DNA of 64,000 bases. It comes from TK10-74A sp965263065. GTDB taxonomy: Bacteria; Chloroflexota; Dehalococcoidia; Bin125. The notes under the pieces were generated by a model. That model saw only the letters and a list, made by a program, of their open reading frames with translations, searched no databases and was not told where the DNA came from. The DNA is taken from contig CBDHGH010000003.1 in assembly GCA_965263065.1 (NCBI GenBank), positions 248,001 through 312,000 on the forward strand, read 5' to 3'. Position numbers and translations under genes: made by a program. This document shows positions 8,347 through 15,626 of the stretch, piece after piece (position 1 is the stretch's first letter; each line of letters begins with the position of its first letter).

Positions 8347-8386
8347 GATTAAAAGTCCGCTGCTCTGCCAGCTGAGCTAAGGGCCC
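8347..8386 (-). tRNA. tRNA-Lys(UUU) 5' half, 3' half not recognisable
   Basis: Forty bases on the minus strand match a tRNA-Lys from its first base through the anticodon loop: acceptor arm GGGCCCT, D-arm TAGCTCAGCTGGCAGAGC, then GCGGA and the loop CTTTTAA with anticodon TTT. After TC, the expected anticodon-stem partner and AGGGCCC acceptor strand are missing. A weak T-arm-like hairpin (ATGGA/TCCGT) can be drawn further on, but nothing pairs with the acceptor. The break falls at the anticodon stem, where tyrosine integrases often cross over, and the integrase begins just beyond. It is probably non-functional: an attachment-site remnant. Confidence 0.65.
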
Positions 8387-8515
8387 ACCGACAGTCTGGC
8401 CGAGCGCCCAGCGGTCGTCGAGGGCCGCGTTCGAGCCAATTGCCAGGAGCCAGCGCCGCCCGTCAATCGCCGCCCGCGTTGTCCCGGAGGCGCGGGATCC
8501 GCTGGGGCCAGAGGA

Positions 8516-8549
8516 AAGACGACCCCGCACTTGCGTGCGGGGTCGTCTT
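8516..8549 (-). terminator. 15-bp perfect hairpin after the orphan binding-protein gene
   Basis: AAGACGACCCCGCAC pairs perfectly with its complement across a TTGC loop, 24 bases downstream of the stop of the solute-binding protein gene. Only three T residues follow on the transcribed strand. Hairpins of similar strength stand between binding protein and permease in the two intact operons of this window, so it may have begun as an intercistronic mRNA-stabilising element and now serves as the end of the transcript. Confidence 0.75.
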
Positions 8550-8573
8550 GGTCCTCGGTTCGAGCGATCGCGT

Positions 8574-10838
8574 CTAGGTCGCGAAACGCGCTCCCGGGGC
8601 GTACGGGTACCGATTCGCGTCAATGCCACCGCTGAAGTCCAGCCTGTTGGCGCGGAACTGGACCCCGGACTGGCGGATGAGCACGTTGCTCCAGGCCACA
8701 TCGAGGTACTTCTCGTTCCAGGCCGTCCAGTCCGTCCAGGTGCCATTGCGGGCCTGCTCGATCATGTCCAGCCACTCCGGCTCGTCGCTGATGCCGGGAC
8801 GCGCGTGCAGGGGGACATTCTCGTCGACGGGGGCGTTGACGTTGCCGTCGTAGCCGTTGGCGAACAGCACGGTGACGGCCGGGGACCCGGGCCTGATGTG
8901 GGACCCGAAGCCGATGATCATGTGCTCATAGGTGCCGGTGACGAGCAGTTGGATCAACTCCGATTGTTCACGGGGAGTGATCTCCGTGTTGATGTCGAAC
9001 GCGGAGAGCTCCTGCTGCAGGAGCTGGGCCAGCGCGGGCGCGTACAGGCGCGTGGGGAAGGTTTGGATCCCCAGCGTTTCGCCACCGGTGAATCCGGCGG
9101 CCTCAAACAGGCGTCCGGCCTCGGCCCGGGCGGCCTCCGGGTCCACACCCATGGGGTGCGGATCCAAGGCGGCGCCGTTGCCCTCTGCGTAGGGGATGGT
9201 GCCGGGCTGCCAGTGCATGCGCCCGGGGGTGTCGAACTTGCTGGCGAAATCCCGCTGGACGCGCGGGCCGTCGACCAGCATCAGCACCGCCTGGCGGGCC
9301 AGCTTGTTGCGGAAGGGCTCCAAGTCCGCGCGGAACCGCGTGTTTTGGCCGCTGGCACTCCAGCCGGCATCGGCGTAGAAGTCCTCGTTCCACAGCAGCC
9401 GCTCCTCGGCTTCGGGGAGGCCGATCGGGAGTCCCTGGTGCGAGTCCAGCTCGCCCGCTTCGAAGGCCGTCGCCATGACGGCGGAGTCCCCGTAGATGGT
9501 GTGCTCGATCTTGTCGAACTGCGGGGCGCCACCCGAGAAAAGCGGGTGGTTGTTCACACTCGCGAATTGCGCGTGCGGCAACTGGTCCCAGCCCCGGTTC
9601 GGGTCATAGTTCTCGAAGGTGTAGGGGCCGGTCCCCACGATGATCCCGTCGGCTTCGCGATCGTCGTAGGTCTCGCGGTCGACGATGTTCGTTTGCTCGA
9701 GCAGGGTCTCGATGTAGCCCGTTGGCTGGGTCAGCGTGAGGCGGTAGGTGGAGGCGTCCATCACTTCGCCCACGTCCAGGTTGGCGGACATCCTGAACGG
9801 GTTGCTCTGGCCGCCGCCGGCGTTCGGATCCCGAATCGACTCGAACATGTAGTGCACGTCGTCGATGTCGAACGGCCGGCCAGTGTGCCAGACGGGGTCC
9901 GTGCGGACATCGAAGACCCAGGTCGTGTCGTCTGGGCGTTCCCAGCCGTTGGCCAGCACCGGTTCGATCGTGAAATCGGCGTCGGCGACGCGGGACAGGT
10001 TGACACCGCCCGACGGGTCAGGCTCCAGGGTGGTCGCGGAGACGCGCGCGAGGCGCTCGTAGATGCTGAAGTCCTGGTTGAAGCCGTTGTTGTTGCCGGC
10101 CGAACCGAAGCCCAGGCGCGCGAAGTTGGGCGCGTTCGTGTTGGCCCGCCGGTAGACGCCGCCACTGCGCGCGACGGCCTGCTCTTCCGCCTGTTCCTCC
10201 TCGTCGCCCGCGGCGGCCGCGTCGGCGGCCTCACGGGCCGCCTGCGCCGCGTCCTCGGCGGCGGCGACGGCGGCGGCAGCGGTCTCGGCTGCGGCTGCGG
10301 ACGCCTCTCCGGCGGCAGCCGCAGCCGCAGCGGCGGCATCGGCCGCGGCCTGGGCGGCGGCGGCCGCGGCGGCGGTGTCCTCGGCGCCCGCCTCGCGGGC
10401 GGCGGCGGCAGCCGCAGCGGCGGCCTCGGCGGCCGCCTGCGCGACGGCGGCGGCGCCCGCGTCGCCGGCGGCCCGGGCCGCGTCGGCGGCATCGGCGGCG
10501 GCTTCGGCGGCCGCCTGGGCGGCAGCGGCCGCCTGTTCGGCGTCATCGGATTCGGCCGCTTCGGCCGCCAGGGCGGAGGCCGCCTCGGCGGCTTCGGCGG
10601 CGCGGCCCGCGGCATCGGCGGCCGCGCTCGCGGCCTCGGCGGCGGCGGCCGCGTCGCCCGCGGCCGCGTCGATCGCCGACGTATCGACCGCGGCCGGCGC
10701 GGCGTCATCGTCGTCGTCGCCGCAGCCGACCAAGACCAGCCCGGCTGCTCCAATGCCAGCCTTCGCGCTGGCTCCCAACATGGTGCGGCGTGAGATCTTC
10801 CGCTGTCGCAGGGTGGTCCAATAGTTCCGGTCGCTCAT
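8574..10838 (-). CDS. extracellular solute-binding protein family 5 (peptide/nickel type) with Ala-rich stalk
   Basis: A 754-residue exported lipoprotein. Residues 1-39 hold the twin-arginine motif ISRRTMLG, a hydrophobic segment and a lipobox LVGC with Cys39 to be lipidated. Five Asp follow, then an extreme Ala/Glu/Asp helix-forming stalk at about residues 51-222. The family 5 binding domain runs from about 225 to the end (TIEPVLANGWERPDDTTWVFDVR, GTGPYTFENY). Such proteins capture peptides or other small solutes for a DppBC-type importer. No permease genes follow; a hairpin, half a tRNA, an integrase and a permease remnant do. ATG 10838 is chosen for its AAGGGGA ribosome site. The stalk is unusual for the family and is shared with two other proteins here. 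Confidence 0.92.
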   Translation of the reverse strand: MSDRNYWTTLRQRKISRRTMLGASAKAGIGAAGLVLVGCGDDDDDAAPAAVDTSAIDAAAGDAAAAAEAASAAADAAGRAAEAAEAASALAAEAAESDDAEQAAAAAQAAAEAAADAADAARAAGDAGAAAVAQAAAEAAAAAAAAAREAGAEDTAAAAAAAQAAADAAAAAAAAAGEASAAAAETAAAAVAAAEDAAQAAREAADAAAAGDEEEQAEEQAVARSGGVYRRANTNAPNFARLGFGSAGNNNGFNQDFSIYERLARVSATTLEPDPSGGVNLSRVADADFTIEPVLANGWERPDDTTWVFDVRTDPVWHTGRPFDIDDVHYMFESIRDPNAGGGQSNPFRMSANLDVGEVMDASTYRLTLTQPTGYIETLLEQTNIVDRETYDDREADGIIVGTGPYTFENYDPNRGWDQLPHAQFASVNNHPLFSGGAPQFDKIEHTIYGDSAVMATAFEAGELDSHQGLPIGLPEAEERLLWNEDFYADAGWSASGQNTRFRADLEPFRNKLARQAVLMLVDGPRVQRDFASKFDTPGRMHWQPGTIPYAEGNGAALDPHPMGVDPEAARAEAGRLFEAAGFTGGETLGIQTFPTRLYAPALAQLLQQELSAFDINTEITPREQSELIQLLVTGTYEHMIIGFGSHIRPGSPAVTVLFANGYDGNVNAPVDENVPLHARPGISDEPEWLDMIEQARNGTWTDWTAWNEKYLDVAWSNVLIRQSGVQFRANRLDFSGGIDANRYPYAPGARFAT

Positions 10839-10910
10839 GGCAATCCCCTTTCTGTGGATTCCGGGCTGGCCTCGTGCGGGACGGCCCGATGCCTGACCGC
10901 GCGCAGTATG

Positions 10911-10971
10911 GCAGGTTACGAGAGCACCCCGCTCCAACGTGATGTCAACTTGAAAAAGTAAGGTAACCTGC
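10911..10971 (-). promoter_or_regulatory. promoter region of the orphan binding protein with inverted repeat
   Basis: GCAGGTTAC (10911-10919) and its complement GTAACCTGC (10963-10971) flank a TTGACA box (10943-10948, minus strand). The region aligns by eye with the promoter region of the binding-protein gene at 33926-36265 (TTGACAT, then ACG, GGGGTGC and ATACTG at similar spacing). AGGTTACC also occurs upstream of the third binding-protein gene, at 52705-52712. A regulator-binding role is inferred; the -10 element is not clear. Confidence 0.45.
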
Positions 10972-11133
10972 GTGTAAAATCCTTGATGGCCCCATCGACC
11001 CGAATTTGGGCGTCTGCGTGGGGCGCCGGGGGCGGGCGGGGTCGGCGCCCCCAGCGACACAATCAAGAACGATGCAGACGGGGCGGCGTCCGGCATGATC
11101 GTCACGGCGGAGCGCGATAGACTGCGCGCCGAG

Positions 11134-12768
11134 ATGACGACCACAGACGCCGCGCTGCCCAGCTTCGGACTCGCCGACGGATCGGCGGAGCGCCGGTTCC
11201 CCACCGGACGCAGCACGCTGCTGTGCTTCGTCAAGGAGGACTGTCCCACCTGCCGACTGTCGATGCCGCTGATCCGGGAGATGCAGGAGCGCTACGGCGA
11301 GGCCGTCGATGTCTGGGCCGTGGGCCAGGACGCCGCGGGCAACGCGGTGCTGATGGACGAGTACGGGCTGCCCGGCCCCATGCTCGACGACTCCGGGCTG
11401 GGGGTCTCCTACGCCTTCGCCATCGACACGGTGCCGACGCTGATCCTGACCGACGGCGCGGGGCGCGAGCAGCGGCGCTTCCACGGCTTCGGCCGCGACG
11501 ACTTCCGCGACATGACGGCGGAGTTGTCGCGGCTGAGCGGCCTCGGCGGCGCGGCGGTCGATTGGGACAGCTACCCCGTGTCGATGCCGGGCTGCGGCTC
11601 GAAGTCGATGGAGCCGGGCATCTACGAGCGGCTGCAGGCGGAGGCGGAGGGCTCGCCGATCCGCGCGCGCCGCATCGAGGTCGGCGCCCAGGAGGATGTC
11701 TACGAGCTGCTCTACGAGCAGGGCGTGACCGACGGCCTGCCGGTGCTGCCGCCCACGCCGGAGCGCGTCGTGCGGATGCTGGCGACCACGGACCGCGACC
11801 CGCAGGAGGAGATCGCGGTGCTGCCGCCCAATCTCGCGCCGGTGACGATCGAGAAGGTGGCGATCAACGCGGTGCTGGCGGGCTGCAAGCCCGAGTACTT
11901 CCCCGTCGTGCTGGCGGCGACGGAGGCCGTCGCCGACGAGCGCTTCAACGTGCACGGCGCGATGGCGACGACGATGGGCGGCGCGCCGGTGCTGATCGTG
12001 AACGGCCCGGTGCGCGACCAGATCGGCATGAACTCGGGGCAGGGGGCGCTGGGCCAGGGCAATCGCGCCAACGCGACGATCGGCCGCGCGGTGCGATTGG
12101 TCGTGCGCAACATGGGCGGCCACCGGCCCGGCGGCACGGAGCGCGCCACGATCAGCTGGCCCGGCAAGTACACGCTCTGCTTCGCGGAGGCGGAGGAGCT
12201 GGCGTCGACGTGGACGCCGCTGCACGTCGAGCGCGGCTTCGCGCCGGGGGACAGCGTCGTGACGGCGCTGATCCAGACGGCGGGGCCGTCGCAGGTGATC
12301 GATGAGACGTCGCGCACGCCCGAGGCGCTGGGGGGCAGCATCGGCCTCAAGGCGGCGATGTCGCGGCACGCCAAGATGCCGGCCATCGGCGAGACGCTGA
12401 TCGTGGTCTCGCCGGAGCACTACCGCACCCTGGCGGCGGCTGGCTGGAGCAAGGACGACCTCCGGCGTCGCATCCAAGAGGTCGGCGTGCAGCCGCTGCG
12501 GGCGCTGCTGGCCGACGAGGAGTCGGGCGGGCTGGCCGGGGCCGGCCTGCGCCCCTTCCTCAAGGGCGGCGACCTGGACGGGGCCGACCTCGACCGCCCG
12601 ATCCGCAAGTTCCGGGACGACGACTGGCTGATGATCGTGGTGGCCGGCGGGGGCGCGGGCAAGTGGTCGGCGGTGCTGGACGCCTTCGGGTCGGGGCCCG
12701 GCGGGACGCTGGCGGTGAGCAAGAAGATCGCGCCCATCCGGGGGGCGTCGGCGGGAGCGGGCGCGTGA
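11134..12768 (+). CDS. thioredoxin-fold protein fused to an unrecognised conserved domain
   Basis: A 544-residue protein. Residues 1 to about 150 are a TlpA/peroxiredoxin-like thioredoxin fold with the redox pair CPTC (Cys37, Cys40) after FVKED and a cis-proline strand TVPTLIL. From about residue 180 a second domain begins (QGVTDGLPVLPPTPERV, AVLAGCKPEYFPVV, VNGPVRDQIGMNSGQ, GTERATISWPGKYTLCF, VVSPEHYRTLAAAGWSKDDLRRR) that is repeated as a free-standing protein by the next gene. I do not recognise that domain. No signal peptide is seen. The gene overlaps the next by four bases (GTGA) and heads the selenoprotein cluster. ATG 11095 is an alternative start; neither has a strong ribosome site. 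Confidence 0.8.
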   Translation: MTTTDAALPSFGLADGSAERRFPTGRSTLLCFVKEDCPTCRLSMPLIREMQERYGEAVDVWAVGQDAAGNAVLMDEYGLPGPMLDDSGLGVSYAFAIDTVPTLILTDGAGREQRRFHGFGRDDFRDMTAELSRLSGLGGAAVDWDSYPVSMPGCGSKSMEPGIYERLQAEAEGSPIRARRIEVGAQEDVYELLYEQGVTDGLPVLPPTPERVVRMLATTDRDPQEEIAVLPPNLAPVTIEKVAINAVLAGCKPEYFPVVLAATEAVADERFNVHGAMATTMGGAPVLIVNGPVRDQIGMNSGQGALGQGNRANATIGRAVRLVVRNMGGHRPGGTERATISWPGKYTLCFAEAEELASTWTPLHVERGFAPGDSVVTALIQTAGPSQVIDETSRTPEALGGSIGLKAAMSRHAKMPAIGETLIVVSPEHYRTLAAAGWSKDDLRRRIQEVGVQPLRALLADEESGGLAGAGLRPFLKGGDLDGADLDRPIRKFRDDDWLMIVVAGGGAGKWSAVLDAFGSGPGGTLAVSKKIAPIRGASAGAGA

Positions 12769-13892
12769 CGAGTACGCACGAGCCGATCGGGCCGGCGCGG
12801 CGGATCACGATCGCGCCCGGCGACGACGTCGATGAGTTCCTGTTCGATCAGGGGGTGACCGACGGCCTGCCGGTCGTGCCGCCGACGCCGGCGCGGGTGG
12901 AGCGGATGCTGGCGGCGACGCGCCGCGATCCGCTGGAGGAGATCGCGGTGCTGCCGCCGAACCTGGCGCCGCTGAGTGTGGAGAAGGTCGCGATCAACGC
13001 CGTCATGGCGGGCTGCAAACCGGAGTACTTCCCGACCGTGCTGGGCGGCGTGGAGGCGATCGCCGACGAGCGCTTCGGGCTGCACGGCGTGGGCGCGACG
13101 ACGATAGGCGGCTCCCCGGTGCTGATCGTGAACGGCCCGGTGCGCGACCGCATCGGCGTCAACTGCGAGCAGGGGGCGCTGGGCCAGGGCTACCGGGCGA
13201 ACGCCACCATCGGCCGCGCGGTGCGGCTGGTGATCCGCAACGTGGCGGGGCACCGGCCGGGCGGCACGGAGCGCGCGACGATCGGCTGGCCCGGCAAGTA
13301 CACGATGTGCTTCGGCGAGTGGGAGGAGCGCGCGCCGGACTGGCGCCCGCTGCACGTCGAGCGCGGCTTCGACCCCGGCGACAGCGTGATCACGGCCGTC
13401 GCGCAGTCCGGCGGGCCCAGCCAGATGATCGACGAGTCCTCGCGCACGGCGAAGGCGCTGGCGGGCAGCATCGGCCTCAAGCTGCGCGGGCAACACCACC
13501 CGCGCAAGCAGTCGCTGGGGGAGGTGGTCGTGGTGGTGTCGCCGGAGCACTACGACACCCTGGCGGCCGACGGCTGGAGCAAGGACGACCTGCGCCGGCG
13601 GATTCAGGAGGTCGGCCGTCGGCCGCTGCGCGACCTGCTGGAGAGCGATCGGATGGGCGGATTCCCGACGCTCTGGCTGGAGAAGTTCCCCGCGTTCCTG
13701 CCGCCGCTCCCCATCCACGACGCCGACGGGGCGCTGCGTCCCGACGCGATGGACGTCCTCATCCCGAAGTTCGCGGACGACGCGATGATCAACATCGTCG
13801 TCGCGGGGGGCGGCGCCGGGAAGTTCACGTCGATCTTCGATCCCCTGGGGGGGATGGGCTCCGTCAGCAAGAAGATCGAAGACCCGGTCTGA
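12765..13892 (+). CDS. conserved protein of unknown function, paralogue of the upstream C-terminal domain
   Basis: A 375-residue protein that matches the second domain of the preceding gene almost from end to end: VTDGLPVVPPTPARVERML, IAVLPPNLAPLSVEKVAINA, MAGCKPEYFPTVL, LIVNGPVRDRIGVN, GYRANATIGRAVRLVIRN, HRPGGTERATIGWPGKY, VVSPEHYDTLAADGWSKDDLRRRIQ. Conserved Cys (AGCKPEY, MCF), Arg and Glu positions would suit an enzyme, but no known active-site motif is recognised. Its GTG start overlaps the upstream stop (GTGA), implying translational coupling. It lies 72 bases before the UGSC selenoprotein, so a shared redox or thiol-linked pathway is a reasonable guess. Confidence 0.75.
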   Translation: MTSTHEPIGPARRITIAPGDDVDEFLFDQGVTDGLPVVPPTPARVERMLAATRRDPLEEIAVLPPNLAPLSVEKVAINAVMAGCKPEYFPTVLGGVEAIADERFGLHGVGATTIGGSPVLIVNGPVRDRIGVNCEQGALGQGYRANATIGRAVRLVIRNVAGHRPGGTERATIGWPGKYTMCFGEWEERAPDWRPLHVERGFDPGDSVITAVAQSGGPSQMIDESSRTAKALAGSIGLKLRGQHHPRKQSLGEVVVVVSPEHYDTLAADGWSKDDLRRRIQEVGRRPLRDLLESDRMGGFPTLWLEKFPAFLPPLPIHDADGALRPDAMDVLIPKFADDAMINIVVAGGGAGKFTSIFDPLGGMGSVSKKIEDPV

Positions 13893-13964
13893 CGGCGCTA
13901 TGCTACGCGGAGCGGATGCGCGGAGATCGAACCGCCGCACCGCGGCGAAGAACGGAGAGAGGCG

Positions 13965-14507
13965 ATGACGACAGCGAGTCCGACTCAGAATCTGGTGATC
14001 CTCGACCCCACCGACGAGCGCGAGCCCGTGCGCCGCGAGCTGACGCAGCGGCCGGAGTCGATCAGCGGCACGATCGCGCTGCTCGACATCTCCAAGCCGC
14101 GCGGCGACGTGTTCCTGGACCGGCTGCAGTCGCTCATCGCGGAGCGGCTGCCCGGCGTCGCGACGAAGCGCTACATGAAGCCCACCGTGGCGCGCCCGGT
14201 GCCCGACGACATCAAGCAGTCGATCCGACAGGAGGCCGACTTCGTCATCGAAGCCTTGGCCGATTGAGGATCCTGCACGACGTGCAGTGTGCACGACACC
14301 GTCTACTTCGAAACCCAGGGCATCCCCTCGGTCTTCGTGCTGACCAACGAGTTCGAGGGCGCCGCGCAGACCCAGGCCGACGCGCTGGGTCTGCCCGACG
14401 TGCGCCGGGTGTTCGTCCCGCACCCCATGCAGGACCGCACCGATGATGAGATGCACGCGCGGGCGGAAGCCGTCGTGGAGCAACTCATCGAGGCGCTGAC
14501 GGCCTAG
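13965..14507 (+). CDS. UGSC-family selenoprotein (in-frame UGA read as selenocysteine)
   Basis: Translation through the TGA at 14265-14267 gives one 180-residue protein with Sec101 in the motif UGSC, followed by TTCSVHDTVYFETQGIPSVFV. The frame, composition and family homology continue across the stop, and the upstream and downstream pieces match the two halves of the known UGSC family, in which Cys replaces Sec in other organisms. Cys104 and Cys107 lie next to Sec. A ribosome site (GAGAGAGG) precedes ATG 13965. The family's reaction is not established; a thiol/selenol redox role is inferred from Sec beside Cys. A likely -10 box TATGCT sits at 13899-13904, so the gene may also have its own promoter. 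Confidence 0.92.
14265..14267 (+). other. selenocysteine codon (TGA)
   Basis: In-frame TGA between GAT and GGA TCC TGC. Genes in this window also use TGA as a true stop (for example 5244-5246 and 13890-13892), so the genetic code is standard and this codon needs a local signal to be recoded. Confidence 0.9.
14281..14295 (+). promoter_or_regulatory. candidate bacterial SECIS hairpin
   Basis: CGTGCAGTGTGCACG forms a six-bp stem with loop GTG, starting 13 bases after the UGA, inside the coding sequence. Bacterial SECIS elements are short hairpins just 3' of the UGA with GU in the apical loop, recognised by SelB. A competing stem CTGCAC/GTGCAG (14273-14287) overlaps it, so the exact fold is uncertain. 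Confidence 0.6.
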
Positions 14508-14539
14508 CGGTCGCACGTCGCAGTCCGGGCTGAGGTCGC

Positions 14540-15556
14540 ATGGCGAAATTCACCGTCTATCACACCGCGCGGACAGAGATGCCCCCGGTGGAGCACGAAA
14601 TCCTCTCGGCGATCGACGCGGAGATCCGCCTGATCGCGCCCGGCAAGTCCGCCGCCGAGCTGGCGTCGCTGATGCCGGACGCGGACGGCGTATTCGTCGT
14701 GTACGCGCCGATTACGGCCGAAGTCCTGGACGGGATGCCCAACTGCAGGGTCGTCGTGCGGTACGGCGTGGGCGTCGACACGCTGGATCTGGACGCCGCG
14801 ACGGAGCGGGGCGTGATCTGCGCGCACGTGCCGGACGTGAACCGGCGCGAGGTCGCGAACCACGCGCTGATGCTGATGCTGGCGGTCACGCGCAAGCTGA
14901 TCCGGCAAGACCGCGCGATCCGGGCCGGCGGCTGGACGATCGACGGGCTCGCGCCGACGCCGGAGCTCTACGGGCAGACGCTGGGGCTGGTGGCCTGCGG
15001 GCCCATCGCCCGGCTCATGGCCGAGCGCGGGCGGGCGCTGTCGATGCGCGTGATGGGCTACGACCCCTACGAGGACCCGGCCCGCGTGGCCGCGGCGGGG
15101 ATCGAGTTGCAGCCGTCGCTGGAGGCGGTGCTGAGCCAGTCCGACGTGGTCAGCGTGCACGCGCCCCACACCCCGGAGACCGAGCACATGATCGACGCGG
15201 CGGCGCTGGCCCGGATGAAGCCGTCCGCGTACCTGCTGAACACGGCGCGCGGCCCCGTCATCGACGAGGCGGCGCTGATCGCGGCGCTGCAATCGGGGGC
15301 GATCGCGGGCGCGGGCCTGGATGTGTTCGAGCAGGAGCCGATGACCGCCGACAACCCGCTGCGGTCGATGGACAACGTCGTGCTGACGCCGCACACCGCC
15401 CATTACTCGGACCATTCCTCCGCGACTGTGATCCGCCGCGCGGCGGAGAGTATGGCGCACGTGCTGACCGGGCACTGGCCACGCTTCGTGGCGAATAAGG
15501 GTGTGCTCGGCAAGCTCGACCTGAAGCCCTGCCCGGATCCGCCGGACGATCCATAG
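14540..15556 (+). CDS. D-isomer-specific 2-hydroxyacid dehydrogenase-like protein
   Basis: A 338-residue NAD-dependent dehydrogenase-fold protein. The catalytic-domain strand RVVVRYGVGVDTLDLDAATERGV, the Arg of LNTARGPVIDEAALIAAL, the following Glu and the His of VLTPHTAHYSD match the family triad. The dinucleotide-binding turn reads GLVACGPIA instead of the usual GxGxxG, losing the first and last glycines, so cofactor binding may be altered or weak. It lies 32 bases after the UGSC selenoprotein stop and is probably co-transcribed; its acid substrate could be linked to that pathway. A GAGG ribosome site precedes the ATG. Confidence 0.85.
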   Translation: MAKFTVYHTARTEMPPVEHEILSAIDAEIRLIAPGKSAAELASLMPDADGVFVVYAPITAEVLDGMPNCRVVVRYGVGVDTLDLDAATERGVICAHVPDVNRREVANHALMLMLAVTRKLIRQDRAIRAGGWTIDGLAPTPELYGQTLGLVACGPIARLMAERGRALSMRVMGYDPYEDPARVAAAGIELQPSLEAVLSQSDVVSVHAPHTPETEHMIDAAALARMKPSAYLLNTARGPVIDEAALIAALQSGAIAGAGLDVFEQEPMTADNPLRSMDNVVLTPHTAHYSDHSSATVIRRAAESMAHVLTGHWPRFVANKGVLGKLDLKPCPDPPDDP

Positions 15557-15626
15557 CCGCCTGGCATCTCCCCGGGACCCTCTGCCCGGCGCGTCGGCGG
15601 TTGGCCCGATTGGAAAGGAAACCGCG

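Noticed and set aside
8311..8386. A tRNA interrupted by a group I intron at the anticodon
   Set aside because: No conserved intron core or matching 3' half is seen between the tRNA half and the integrase, and the space is mostly coding.
8180..8746. A minus-strand frame coding PLAQLAEQRTFN
   Set aside because: That peptide is the well-known false translation across a tRNA gene. The frame runs through the tRNA-Lys half and has no other gene-like content.
10375..10824. Plus-strand alanine-rich frame opposite the receptor stalk
   Set aside because: It arises because GCC/GGC codons read as Ala in both directions. The minus-strand frame has the signal peptide, lipobox and binding domain.
11134..11600. 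A third selenoprotein in the thioredoxin domain of the cluster
   Set aside because: Its active site is CPTC with normal TGT/TGC codons; no in-frame UGA is present.
14289..14507. A separate small gene starting at GTG 14289
   Set aside because: It has no ribosome site and is the second half of the UGSC selenoprotein, in frame with the first half across the UGA.
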